Assembly (NCBI GenBank): GCA_012845835.1
Contig: JABAKD010000019.1
Coordinates: 11,155,344-11,219,343, forward strand
Direction of reading: 5' to 3'
Origin: Undaria pinnatifida
Taxonomy: Eukaryota > Sar > Phaeophyceae > Laminariales > Alariaceae
Length of the DNA: 64,000 nt
The notes beneath the pieces were generated by a model. The model ran no database searches. It saw only the letters and a program-made list of their open reading frames with translations, and had not been told where the DNA came from. The translations under genes were made by a program, and so were the position numbers. This document shows, in pieces, positions 54,968 to 64,000 of the stretch; positions within the stretch are counted from its first letter, which is position 1; every line of letters begins with the position of its first letter.

Positions 54968-55320
54968 ATCTGCCCATGTTTTGAAGGCTTGAGCTATAGG
55001 CGATAGCTCATCTGCACACATTTGCCCAGGCTGAGCTATAGGAGCTACATGAGCTAGCTCATCCGTCCCCGGGATGAGCTATAGGAGCTACGTGAGCTGC
55101 ACATGTTTTCCCCGGCTTGGGCTATAGGCGGTAGCTCATCTGCACATGTTTCGAAGGCTTGAGCTATAGGCGATAGCTCATCTGCCCATGTTTCCAAACC
55201 TTGAGCTATAAGAGCTACATGAGCTACACATGTTTGCCCCGGCTTGAGCTATAGGCGGTAGCTCATCTGCACATGTTTTCACAGCTTGAGCTATACATGA
55301 CAGATGAGCTAGCTCATGAG
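54968..55320. repeat. Hairpin minisatellite array, right block part 2
   Basis: Continuation of the array after the TRIM insertion, about eight units ending at GAGCTAGCTCATGAG next to the right inverted repeat. Confidence 0.9.
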
Positions 55321-55332
55321 CTGTCCGGGGTG

Positions 55333-55740
55333 TGAAAATTTTTAATGGGAGGGGTCCTATTCTTTTATAAACAAATAAATGTTTTTCTCCACTACAATGA
55401 AGGATTAATGTTAGTATTTTTACTTTAGGTGGGAAATTTTGAAGTAATCTAATATCTATTTTACAAATTTATTCCTGTAGTTTCTACTATAATAATAGAG
55501 TCTAGACTATTGCTCTACTATATGTATGGTGGATGGTTTGCGGATGGATGGCTTGGTCAGGGTTGTTTGTACTTGCTCTTAAGTGCGTATGTAAGTTTTC
55601 TCTACCTGGGGGTGGTTTTATATTATTATTTTTTTATTTTTTATTATAGTGGCGGGTTTTGGTATACATCGGGAGTATGAAGACAGTACTAGTGGTCTAA
55701 TAGATACCAGTGTGTCATGTTAAAGTTCCACCTTGAAAAA
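55333..55740. repeat. AT-rich dispersed repeat, second half
   Basis: Matches the later part of 50125-50470 (GGGGTCCTATT, TTTTACTTTAGGTGGG, TATGTATGGTGGATGG). No gene; the remainder to 55740 is AT-rich spacer. Confidence 0.6.
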
Positions 55741-55950
55741 ATAAAATAAAACAAAATACAATAAATTAATATAAACAGATGAATAAACTAAAAATACTGT
55801 CACCATAACATTTTACATGTAAAAGTCCCGCCCATAAAAACACAACAAAACAAAAACAAAAAACACGACAAAACAAAAACAAAAAACAAACAAACACAAA
55901 GGCAAAAACAAAAAACAAAAAACAAACATAAACTAAACAAACGCAAAAAA
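55741..55950. repeat. A-rich CAAAA low-complexity tract
   Basis: Imperfect ACAAAACAAAAAC runs. An opposite-strand counterpart lies at 60545-60645 (TTTTGTTTTTG runs). The minus-strand ORF here is compositional. Confidence 0.8.
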
Positions 55951-55954
55951 AACA

Positions 55955-56350
55955 ACGAGAGTCGGTGCGCCTCGAACCCACGGTTCTAAATTAGTCTAAT
56001 ATGCTGTCACCCTAACATGAAAAATCCCACCCCGAGAGGCCAAAAAAAAAAAAAAAATGGGAGTCGGTGAGCCTCGAACCCACGATCCATAATTAATACG
56101 CTGTCATCCTAACAACATAACTGATAAAAAATCCTACCCCATAAAAAGAGTCGCCGACCTATATCCTTAATGAGGACACACAACTCGTAATGCGCGCGAT
56201 CGGAGTATCACACACAGCTTGCAAAGATGAGTTTCGACGAAATCTTCGATCTCACAGCTGGAGTGTATTTTCATTTTTTATAATAAAAAGAACCCGAGTC
56301 GGTGGGCCTCGAACCCACGGCGGTTCGAAATTGATACGCTGTCAACCTGT
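55955..56350 (-). repeat. Cluster of three tRNA-like repeat units
   Basis: Units at about 55955-56015, 56053-56110 and 56290-56350. On the minus strand each has GTTAGG-TGACAGC (A-box-like), a variable middle, CGTGGGTTCGAGGCNCAC (paired T-arm with B-box) and CGACTC. Between the first two recurs AAAAATCCCACCCC-type spacer. They lack a matching 5' acceptor strand, so they are tRNA-derived repeats rather than genes. Confidence 0.5.
56146..56283 (+). repeat. C-tract modular repeat, copy R7 (3' end only)
   Basis: Only the last 138 bp of the family is present, from AGTCGCCGACCTATATCC to GTGTATTTTCATTTTTTAT, embedded in the tRNA-like cluster. Confidence 0.85.
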
Positions 56351-56870
56351 AATTGAATCCAAACTTCGCACTCATTGCGTCCAAACCCGTCCCACAAAAA
56401 ACATCAAGAAACACATCCCGAACTTAATGCAGAAGAATCAAAAACAATCAAGACCAAAAATACCAAAAAGAAAAAGAGAAAAATGCACATCTCGCTCTCT
56501 CACCTACCTCGTAAACCCTCCCTTCACAAAACAACACTACAGGCACACTGCAAGCCATTTGTGTACTTCAGTGAGTCTTGCCGTGTTTTATTTTTTCGGA
56601 TTTCATAATGAAAAACACACACGCACAAGGAAGCAAGAGGGACAAGTCTCGACGTGCCACCTCAACATATCGGCGACACCCAATATGTACTGATAGTTGC
56701 AAGCATTACCATGTTGGCAAACGCAATACGTATCGATGACTCAGTTGACGTTGCATTGCGGCCAGTAAAATATTTTGAATGCCACATGATGACTGCACAT
56801 ATTCCTCCCACAATATGAACCGGCACCTGACTCCTTTCACATATTGATAAACCAGTATCGTATTGGAATA

Positions 56871-56945
56871 GAAAATACGCGGAAGTGTGGTGAGCGAAAG
56901 CTTTATTTTTCCCCATCCGCCGGAGGATAAAAAAAAAAAAAAAAA
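56871..56945 (+). mobile_element. Tiny poly-A retroposon, copy 1
   Basis: GAAAATACGCGGAAGTGTGG through CCCCATCCGCCGGAGGAT followed by about 18 A. The same sequence with a longer A-tail is at 62716-62799. A shared start, shared end and poly-A tail suggest a short retroposed RNA or the 3' end of a LINE. No clear target duplication. Confidence 0.6.
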
Positions 56946-57019
56946 TGACTGAAAGATACTGACACGAACGATACATGCACAACGCATACCAAGCAGAAAA
57001 TATTGATAATCCAATACAA

Positions 57020-57870
57020 ATTAATATATTCAAATTCATTTCGAATATGGAGTTTGTGCAATTTGAGGAGGCAAGAATGTGGAAGGGGAGAGGGGTTGTA
57101 TTATAGTGGAAGGCTTTCGGTGAAAGTGCCGTGGGAGCTCGACACTTCCATGCGAGCAGCGAAACGAACTGCAGAGCAACACGCAGACGCAAGGGGAGAT
57201 GCAGCGAGCATCGGTTTCGTATTTCGGGTTTGATCGTTTTTTCCCCACCGTCCCACCCTAACGCTCAAGAGAGGGGGGGGGGGGGGGGCAGTAAGGTTGT
57301 TAGTATAATACTCCGTATGAGTGTAACATAGTAGCAGAAAAGTGGGGCCAGGGTTTCCGTTTTTCTCGGCGGTACGGGGCCGAAACGTAAACGTAGCGGG
57401 TTAGCCCGAAGGGTGTTTTTCCATGTTTAGTTCTGGGAGTAGGTTATCCCATTGTACCATGTGGGTGCCTTACAGGCATCATTTCACTGCGTAAATTAAT
57501 TCCACAATTCTTGAGCCAAAATATAACAAACCGGCGATATTGGTCATAATGCTGTTGGCGTTACCACAATTCATATCGATACTCCTCGGACTCAGCGGCT
57601 GTTGTTGGTGGCAATACGTATCGAACCATCCATTTTACACATATTGACGTGTCCAATATCATATTGGTGTAGATATTGTCCAGGGTATAAGGAGGTGAGA
57701 AAGGAAAGGGTGTATGCCAGCCGACTCTCAGCCACCCAACTTGGACCTACTACAGTAATATGGAGAGATTTTGAGCGATTATTTCTGGCGATTATTTTTG
57801 TAGTTGTGAGGCTGCAGAAATAAGTGCATCAGAAATATGGGGCGTCCATTATGGCTTCTGATTTTTGGAA
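57020..57870. other. Spacer, no gene seen
   Basis: Includes a G-run at 57273-57288 and an ATATCGATA-type block at 57520-57690. ORFs lack motifs. Confidence 0.4.
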
Positions 57871-57875
57871 AGTGG

Positions 57876-58382
57876 TGTGGATTCCAGTCCCTATTCCCTA
57901 GATTGTACCGCCTCCTTATCACTATAATACTTCAAGATCATCCTGGCTCCTCGAGGCAGACTCTGAGGTGTTTCCTCATCGTTGACCCTCGAGCGTGCGG
58001 TTGCGCACATAACCCACCTCGGTGTGTCTCCACACCTCCCTCAGAGAAAGAAAACCTGCGAAGGGACTACCGTCCCACAATTGGCGTCGTCGGCAGGGAA
58101 TTCCTAAGATCCTGTTATCCCAAGTCGACACCTCTTATAAGACGCGCACGTTTGCACGTCTGAAAAAAGGGGGGGGTGATGTGGATACCAGTCCCTATTT
58201 CCTAGATTGTACCGCCTCCTTATCACTATAATACTTCAAGATCATCCTGGCTCCTCGAGGCAGACTCTGAGGTGTTTCCTCATCGTTGACCCTCGAGCGT
58301 GCGGTTGCGCACATAACCCACCTCGGTGTGTCTCCACACCTCCCTCAGAGAAAGAAAACCTGCGAAGGGACTACCGTCCCAC
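57876..58382 (+). mobile_element. Second miniature LTR family (TRIM-2)
   Basis: LTRs of about 204 bp start TGTGGAT (57876 and 58180) and end CCGTCCCACA or one base earlier. The primer-binding site TGGCGTCGTCGGCAGG at 58082-58097 equals that of the gypsy element. The purine tract GAAAAAAGGGGGGGTGA directly precedes the second LTR. The target duplication AGTGG lies at 57871-57875 and 58383-58387. The internal region is only about 100 bp and non-coding. Confidence 0.9.
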
Positions 58383-58446
58383 AGTGGTTTTATTTTGAAT
58401 TGGTAGGTCTTGTTTTTTTGCCGTTTGCCTTTATTTTTGAAATCTG

Positions 58447-58893
58447 GCACGTACACTGTCGCCGGCGACGTTAGGTCACCACCGCCTCTGCTGCTGTCTA
58501 TTCTGCTGCGCTGCTGCTGTGGTGCTGGTGTGGTGTGCCTGTGGTGGTTTCGATGGTTGTGGTGCTGCTGCTGTCGCGTTTGTGTGAGGACGAAGCTCTG
58601 TCTCGCACAAAACAAGCGCAGTATGCTGTCGTACGTGTGTTTGTGATTATTTCGTTGTGGGTGATGGGTGACGTGTACAGCAGCCGGCGGCGTTAGGTCA
58701 CCACCGCCTCTGCTGCTGTCTTTTCTGCTGTGCTGCTCGTGTGGTGTGCCTGTGGTGGTTTCGATGGTCGTGCTGCTGCTGCTGTCGCGTTTGTGTGAGG
58801 ACGAAGCTCAGTCTCGCACACAACAAGCGCAGTATGCAGTCGTAGGTGTGTTTATGTGATTCTTTGTTGTGGGTGATGCGTGACGTGTACAGC
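58447..58893. repeat. Tandem duplication of about 230 bp, CTG-rich
   Basis: Two copies share GCGTTAGGTCACCACCGCC, TCTGCTGCTGTCT, GTGTGAGGACGAAGCTC and AACAAGCGCAGTATGC. The second copy is followed by the start of a third (GACGTGTACAGCAG). Non-coding. Confidence 0.85.
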
Positions 58894-58981
58894 AGATAAG
58901 TTACGGCTTCATTGTTGAGCTTCTGCACTTGGAGTTTGTCGGCAAGCGCGACGACAGCGAGGGTGTGGCGCGTGTACTTAC

Positions 58982-59957
58982 TTGTTGTCGAAGAGGCTGA
59001 ACAGAAGAGCGTGGCGAATGATGCTCTTCACAAAGCTGAGCGAGTTCCAACGCGTCGGATCTGACTGGTAAAGGTGGCTCTACTTCACCTGCTGCACACT
59101 GTCCACCGCCGCTTGCTTCCTGTTATTTCAATCACACACACCGACAGGGACAGCAGTGCGGCACAAACTAACCTCAGTACAGCAGTTGGAACCACATGCA
59201 TGCATGAACATTGTGTGACATGCATGATGGACGGCATTATTTCTAACGAAGTACGGAGTACGTTGCAAGCACAAAAAACATCATACTACCGATGTGCTTC
59301 TAGACGTCCAGGACGGCACAGGAAGAGGAGGAACACACACTCTAGCCCAAACCAAAAAAATACCACGCACAGGTATGTGCTGCACTCACTTCTGCTGCTG
59401 CGCGGCGCTGGTCTCAGACGTTATGGAGTGCTCTTGCTTTAGGTGGTTCGTCGCACCCGTTCGTTGTAGAACTCGAGGAAATTCTCAAGGTTTTCGCCGT
59501 GTTGCGGCACCACAGGCTTGCGAGGCAGGCTGACACCTGCTCCCAACTGGTTCCAACTTCTTCCCGTCCTCGGGCTTGTACTCCAGCCTCACTCCGTAGA
59601 AGGCTGTGAAGCCAGGCTTTCCTTCCACGTTGGGTATGTCCGCCATCATTAAACCTTGTCTGTTGTGGAGGAGCGGAGAACGGCGTCCTTCACGTCCGCC
59701 GGAACGCTGGTCGGGAAATTCAGCTTCGCTGCAATCCGATTTCTTGGCCCCTCACAAACCTCACCATCACCCTGGCTAAAAAAGCCGGACAGCGTAGTCT
59801 GCTGGGTGGATGCCGGCGCGCTGCCACCGTTGCTGCTGCCACCTCCAGCCGATTGTCCGTCGTTGGCGCAGTTGCTCATGATCGCTTTGTGGTGGTTTGT
59901 TGGCACCAGGATGGGGTGCCTTTTCGAACTTGTGTATTTTACCAGAGTTCCCTTCAA
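58982..59957 (-). pseudogene. Second hAT-like transposase remnant, possible N-terminal and TRWNS exons
   Basis: Upstream piece (59957-59649): a Ser/Gly-rich N-terminus followed by QTTLSGFF, then a charged region ending in TAA; two bases on, ATG opens a frame with GFTAFYGVRLEYKPEDGKK, which shifts frame near 59540. Downstream exon (59064-58982) between a TTTACCAG acceptor and a GTAAGT donor encodes SDPTRWNSLSFV. TRWNS is a hallmark of hAT transposases. The C-terminal dimerisation domain is not found nearby. Linking the pieces is inference. Confidence 0.4.
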
Positions 59958-60129
59958 TATGCAAAACTGTTCCGACTACTGACTGATTATGTGATATATC
60001 ACGTGATATCCAATACTGCTGTCCAACGACACCAACATTATTCCACATGTGTGGTGGCATCATACTGAATCTCACGAAAGACATGCAGCAGCAGCCGTAT
60101 TGCTTCGTGCAAATAATTGCGTTGAAGTG

Positions 60130-60500
60130 ACAATATGTTTTCCAAATCTCATATCGATAGGTATATGGGTGGTCAATGTTCAACCATCCAATATCGATCA
60201 CTATTACTCAGACAATATTAATCAGAGATTTTGCATCTATCAATACGTATTATTGCCGTTATCAATATGGATACAACATAATACTGAAGTATTCAATATT
60301 GGTTGATATTCCAATATGCTATCGAACGAACTTACTTATTGAGATGACTTGCGACGTCAATACCAATCGATGTAGTCATTCTGATAAGTGTTGTTTCCGC
60401 CGATATGTCAGCAACAACCTGTTGACTTGATATGTATTGCTCCGCACAGTTAGTATGTCTGCAGAAGCGCTATCAATACCTATTATTTGGGGCGGCCAAT
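60130..60500. repeat. AT-rich block with ATCGAT / CAATATTG motifs
   Basis: Same class as 46330-46800: CATATCGATAGG, CCAATATCGATC, CAATATTGG and ACCAATCGATG recur. Non-coding. Confidence 0.45.
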
Positions 60501-60544
60501 ACGGCGGACACGTTCCGGTTGGGTTGTTTCTTCGATTTCCCCTT

Positions 60545-60905
60545 CATTTTGTTTGTTTCATTTTTTTGTTTTATTTTTATCTTTGTTTTTATTTGTTTTC
60601 TTATTTTGTTTTTGTTTTTTGTTTTTGTTTTTGTTTATTTCGTATTTCTCTCTTCCAATGTATTTCTGTTGCTGACGTATGTATGTTGTGCCTGTCGTAC
60701 CCAGTACACTAGGGCATGACATTGCGTTGTCGAATGCATTACGATGCATTATCTCTGTGTCGTGGCTTGTGACCACAGAGCTGATCTTTCTAGGGTGAAG
60801 AATCAGTACGGACACTGGGTGTGCTGGATGTCGACGAGTAGAAGAACGGTTTAATGTGAAGAACACACACACACACGGTTTAATGTGAAGAACACACACA
60901 CACAC
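60545..60905. repeat. T-rich tract and CA-repeat duplication
   Basis: TTTTGTTTTTG runs (60545-60645). Then GGTTTAATGTGAAGAACACA followed by CA repeats occurs twice (60848-60905). Confidence 0.75.
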
Positions 60906-61041
60906 GGCAATAGGTTCGCATGCGTATTTAAAAACATAACTCCCGGCATCCCTACCGTTTCATGAAATTATTATTTTCCGAAGAAACTCCAAATAATTAG
61001 CCCGCATTTTCATGCACACCGCCTCTCCCTCCATCCCGCAG

Positions 61042-61239
61042 CACGCAGCGCATCGTTTCAAAGTTGTTCTTGGGCAAGAAGGCGCTCGACTTGAACACCC
61101 CAGCAGGTATGTGGTAAGCGTACTGCATCCGACATATGCTAAGAAGAATGTGAAGTAAGCGGTTTGGTGTTGTTGCGCAGCGGTTGCTCGTTGTAATCGC
61201 GTCCGCCTGTTTCCAGGAGAAACAAAGAAATGTTCTTAA
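61042..61239 (+). CDS. Possible terminal exons of an unrecognised gene
   Basis: A segment bounded by CATCCCGCAG and CAG|GTATGT (61042-61106) reads RIVSKLFLGKKALDLNT. A second exon after GTTTCCAG (61217-61239) would add a few residues and stop at TAA. Splice sites look good but no upstream exons are identified. Confidence 0.2.
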
Positions 61240-62715
61240 AATTTCGGACGCTCGACTTTTGTTTCGCGCGTAGCTGTTCGATCATGCGGCGTCAAACCAC
61301 CGTCAACAACAGCAGCGCGGTAGCGCTGCTGTGTAGCTGCCAGGTTGCTGCGACTGCCGTCAATATCCTGGTACGTAAGCGCACATGTTCGCATCAATCT
61401 CCACTGCTGGCTTGATCTAGCTTGTTGCAGTGCTGCCTGTGTTGTTGTGTCGATCCGGTTTTTAACATGTGGGGTACGTAATCAAACGATAACGGGCTTA
61501 TTACGCAGCCTCTCACCCCCAATATCGCGGTGACCACACGGTATTTCCATGCTTAGGTTTTTTGCGGACCCAGGAAACAGGATCTTAATTGGCGTAATAT
61601 CCACCAGCTGTGGGCATCGGCAAGGAACACCTAGCCGCCGAAGACCATGTGGTGAGAAATATGGTTGTATTCTGTTGCGTATGAACCAATCTTCAAGACG
61701 GTGATCGTTGCTCAGTATGCTCTCCCGGCCCAGCGTTGATCTCACATACCCACTGGTTGCGACGCCGGTCTGTTTGTGATGGAAGGAATGTTGTTTATTA
61801 TATTAATAGTCCATTGCTCAAGCGAATAAAAAATAACTCGAATTATTATTACTGCTGCAGCTGTGATGGTGCTAGGTTCACGTCAGTGAGCTTGGGCGCT
61901 GAGATATCAGTGCATCATGTGGGGCTTGCTCTTTTGTTCCTCGTGAAGGGTATTCGCGCGTGGCCCCTGAAATGGGCTTAGGTCCCCTTATTAAGCGGCG
62001 TAACTATCGGGTGGTGGATGCACGTGCATTTTTTCTGAGGTAGTACAGCATAGGAATGCTAATACACATGGATTCATTTCCCCCACAACAATCTGCACGC
62101 ACGCGTTGTAATATACTGGCACACCAGGTGTGCGAAATAGCAGGCAGTTTCTTTACATTCTGTTGTTGTTGTTGTTGTTGTAGTACGTACCGCTTACAGG
62201 CGCGTGCACGTAGAAACCCCTATATTCTCTCCCCGACGAATGCCGCTCGCAAAATATCCGGTCAAAGGGTGAATCTTTGGTATCATACTGACCCCCATGA
62301 TCAATGGGAGAGGGTGACATGACCAGTTTTGTATTTACCGGCCTCGGGCTGTCTATAGGAGCGAAACTCGTACAGGCCAATGACAGACAGGCCTTCATAT
62401 TCTTCAACAATATTCAGGCGTTTCCAATGAAAATGGGAGACTGTCAGCGACACCTCTTCTCAGCAACAGAGACGAGGGAAAAAATTGTGCCGCATTTTGC
62501 ACAAACCGGTTGGAGGTACTCCAGAGCATGCCTGTAGTTTTTTTCGCGCACAAAGTCGCGGATCTGACCTGCCTGTGTTCAACATTAAGCAGAATCTGGC
62601 GAAAAAGCTGGATGATAGGGACAGCTTACGCTATACCTACAATGGGACTCGAAGGGTGCGCCAGCTAGCGTTGGGCTGCGAAAGCAACTGAGTTAAATCG
62701 ACACACGACGCGTAC
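61240..62715. other. No supported gene
   Basis: ORFs of 60-97 codons on both strands (for example 62304-62537 plus) have no motif. A GTT microsatellite lies at 62161-62181. Confidence 0.35.
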
Positions 62716-62799
62716 GAAAATACGCGGAAGTGTGGTGAGCTAAAGCTTTATTTTTCCCCATCCGCCGGAGGATAAAAAAAAAAAAAAAAAAAAAAAAAA
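62716..62799 (+). mobile_element. Tiny poly-A retroposon, copy 2
   Basis: Same sequence as 56871-56945 with one substitution in the body (GAGCGAAAG / GAGCTAAAG) and a longer tail of about 27 A. Confidence 0.6.
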
Positions 62800-63344
62800 G
62801 CTGGATCTTACACTAAAACCAAGCAATTTCAAGAAAATAACGTCTCTTACTCAGTTTTACGCACAAATGTCAAATTGTGCACGCCGTTCTTGAGAGATAG
62901 ACCCTGAACTTTTGCACACGTGTTCTACATGCCCATCCCGAGGCCTGACCTCCAAGTTTTTTTCCTTTTCTACTTTCGCCGAAAAAGTTTGGTCTTAGGT
63001 GGGCCTCATTTTCCAAAAAATATTATCTGACGAAATATCAGACCCGCCCCCCCCCCCCCCACCCGACAGGCGAGGTCTTCGCAATGGCACTTATGTTGAA
63101 GATTGTACGCGTGCAAAATTTCACGGTCTGAACAGAGGTCTACACAGCCAAAACCGGCGTGCACATTCGCCGGGGAAAATCTCGTACATTTTTTTCTTTT
63201 ACGTCAACCAGACTGTACCAGGTACCGTGGTTTGTGAACATGAATTAAAACACGTTTTACTTGCGCAAGTGAACACAAATGAAACTCTGTAATATGATGC
63301 ATGGACGCAAGCAAGCAAACCGTTACGAGTATATGTAGATGTAT

Positions 63345-63603
63345 AATTGTGACTTTTTTTTTCCCTTCGGGCACATCTCTTCGTGCTCGCACCTTTGTCC
63401 CAAACGTCGGGTGGGATTGGCACAATTCGACCGTCGGGCTCACGTTGCCGGAGGTTTGGGCGCGATCCGTGCAGTGTGTCGTGCGTGGCAAGCCTTTTAA
63501 ACTTTTTTGGCGTTGGGCACACTTGAGGCAAATCCCCGGGTTTCCACAACATCCCCGGGGATTGGGTTTCTGCACCCCCTATCCCCGCGTACGTACGTAA
63601 GGT
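63345..63603 (+). repeat. Dispersed repeat, copy 2 (inverted partner at 395-668)
   Basis: About 93 percent identical by eye to the first copy and in the opposite orientation. It contains the complete AATCCCCGGGGATT palindrome. Confidence 0.6.
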
Positions 63604-63961
63604 TTGGATGCAAACCGGGCTTTTCTCGTCGTAGAGGGTACACGTTTTATCTCCTCTTTGTGCACAGAGCACCACGCTACGATCCTGCCGCCCAGCAGCA
63701 GTCCAGCCCCCTAGCAGCAGCAGCCTGCAACTCTATGCGCGTGCTGCTGCTGTTGTAGTAGCTGATTCTTTGATCGGAGCGTGGCGTTTGTCACCCCACC
63801 ATACCCCAATTTTTTGGTGTGCTGCCGCTTCGGGCGGATCTCCATCGCATGTCCATAGATCGGGTCAATTTGGTCGGTAATATAAGATACGTTTTGGTTG
63901 TAATTAACATACAAACCCATCCTTACATTTACGTCAAAAGAGGCAATCATTTTCCGTACTA

Positions 63962-64000
63962 CATAAAGATGAGTTTCGACAAAATATTCGATCTCACAGC
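63962..64000 (+). repeat. C-tract modular repeat, copy R8, 3' end only, cut by the window
   Basis: AAAGATGAGTTTCGACAAAA onward matches the common 3' block of the family; the window ends inside it. Confidence 0.7.

Larger units (their letters stand above)
52407..55332. mobile_element. Composite 2.9-kb element bounded by short inverted repeats
   Basis: The left edge reads CACCTCGGACAG and the right edge CTGTCCGGGGTG (one mismatch as inverted repeats; CA...TG ends as in hAT elements). The flanking DNA at 52300-52406 and 55333-55540 corresponds to the uninterrupted repeat at 50125-50470, supporting insertion. I could not find a clean 8-bp duplication. Inside are direct arrays of a hairpin minisatellite near both ends, a two-exon gene between them, and a TRIM-1 element nested in the right array. 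Confidence 0.6.

Noticed and set aside
52407-55332. Firm assignment of the composite element to hAT
   Set aside because: Terminal CA...TG and inverted repeats fit, but no 8-bp target duplication could be matched, so only a generic element call is made.

Overview
This window looks like nuclear DNA of a repeat-rich eukaryote. Candidate host exons have GT-AG introns, intergenic space is long, poly-C and poly-A tracts are common, and nearly every confident protein match is a transposable element. The combination of a chromodomain Ty3/gypsy element, a copia gag-protease and a DIRS-type tyrosine-recombinase retroelement fits a stramenopile, possibly a brown alga. That placement is inference. I see no rRNA gene, no intact tRNA gene, no CRISPR array and nothing bacterial.

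Layout. 1-3131: dispersed repeats, including a C-tract repeat, and one weak ORF. 3132-6405 and 19237-22295: two copies (A and B) of a roughly 3.1-kb segment carrying an unnamed spliced cysteine-rich gene. Copy A carries a 372-bp miniature LTR retrotransposon in its second intron and copy B keeps the empty site. 6479-18014: a complete Ty3/gypsy element on the minus strand lies between the two copies, with near-identical LTRs and intact gag and pol separated only by an in-frame UGA. 22296-38430: mostly non-coding, AT-richer DNA with tandem duplications, more C-tract repeats, LTR-like repeats and decayed gene pieces. 38435-43217: a 90-bp satellite followed by a copia gag-protease joined directly to a DIRS-type RT/RNase H/tyrosine recombinase, all frame-broken. 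44532-45913: a pogo-like DNA transposon with TA duplication and clustered subterminal motifs. 47420-49700: a decayed hAT transposase. 50125-52406: C-tract repeats in inverted arrangement. 52407-55332: a composite 2.9-kb element bounded by short inverted repeats, made of hairpin minisatellites enclosing a two-exon gene and a second miniature LTR element. 55333-64000: tRNA-like repeats, a different miniature LTR family, a second hAT remnant and short poly-A retroposons.

How the parts relate. The gypsy element and both miniature LTR families start their internal regions with nearly the same primer-binding sequence (TGGCGTCGTCGRCAGR). They therefore probably use the same primer tRNA, and the miniature elements could be mobilised in trans by gypsy-type proteins. 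A cysteine module, C-x4-C-D-G-[FL]-L, recurs in the A/B gene and in a decayed gene at 31 kb, suggesting a family I do not recognise. Element boundaries backed by an empty site or target duplication are firm. Exon models of the unnamed genes are tentative.
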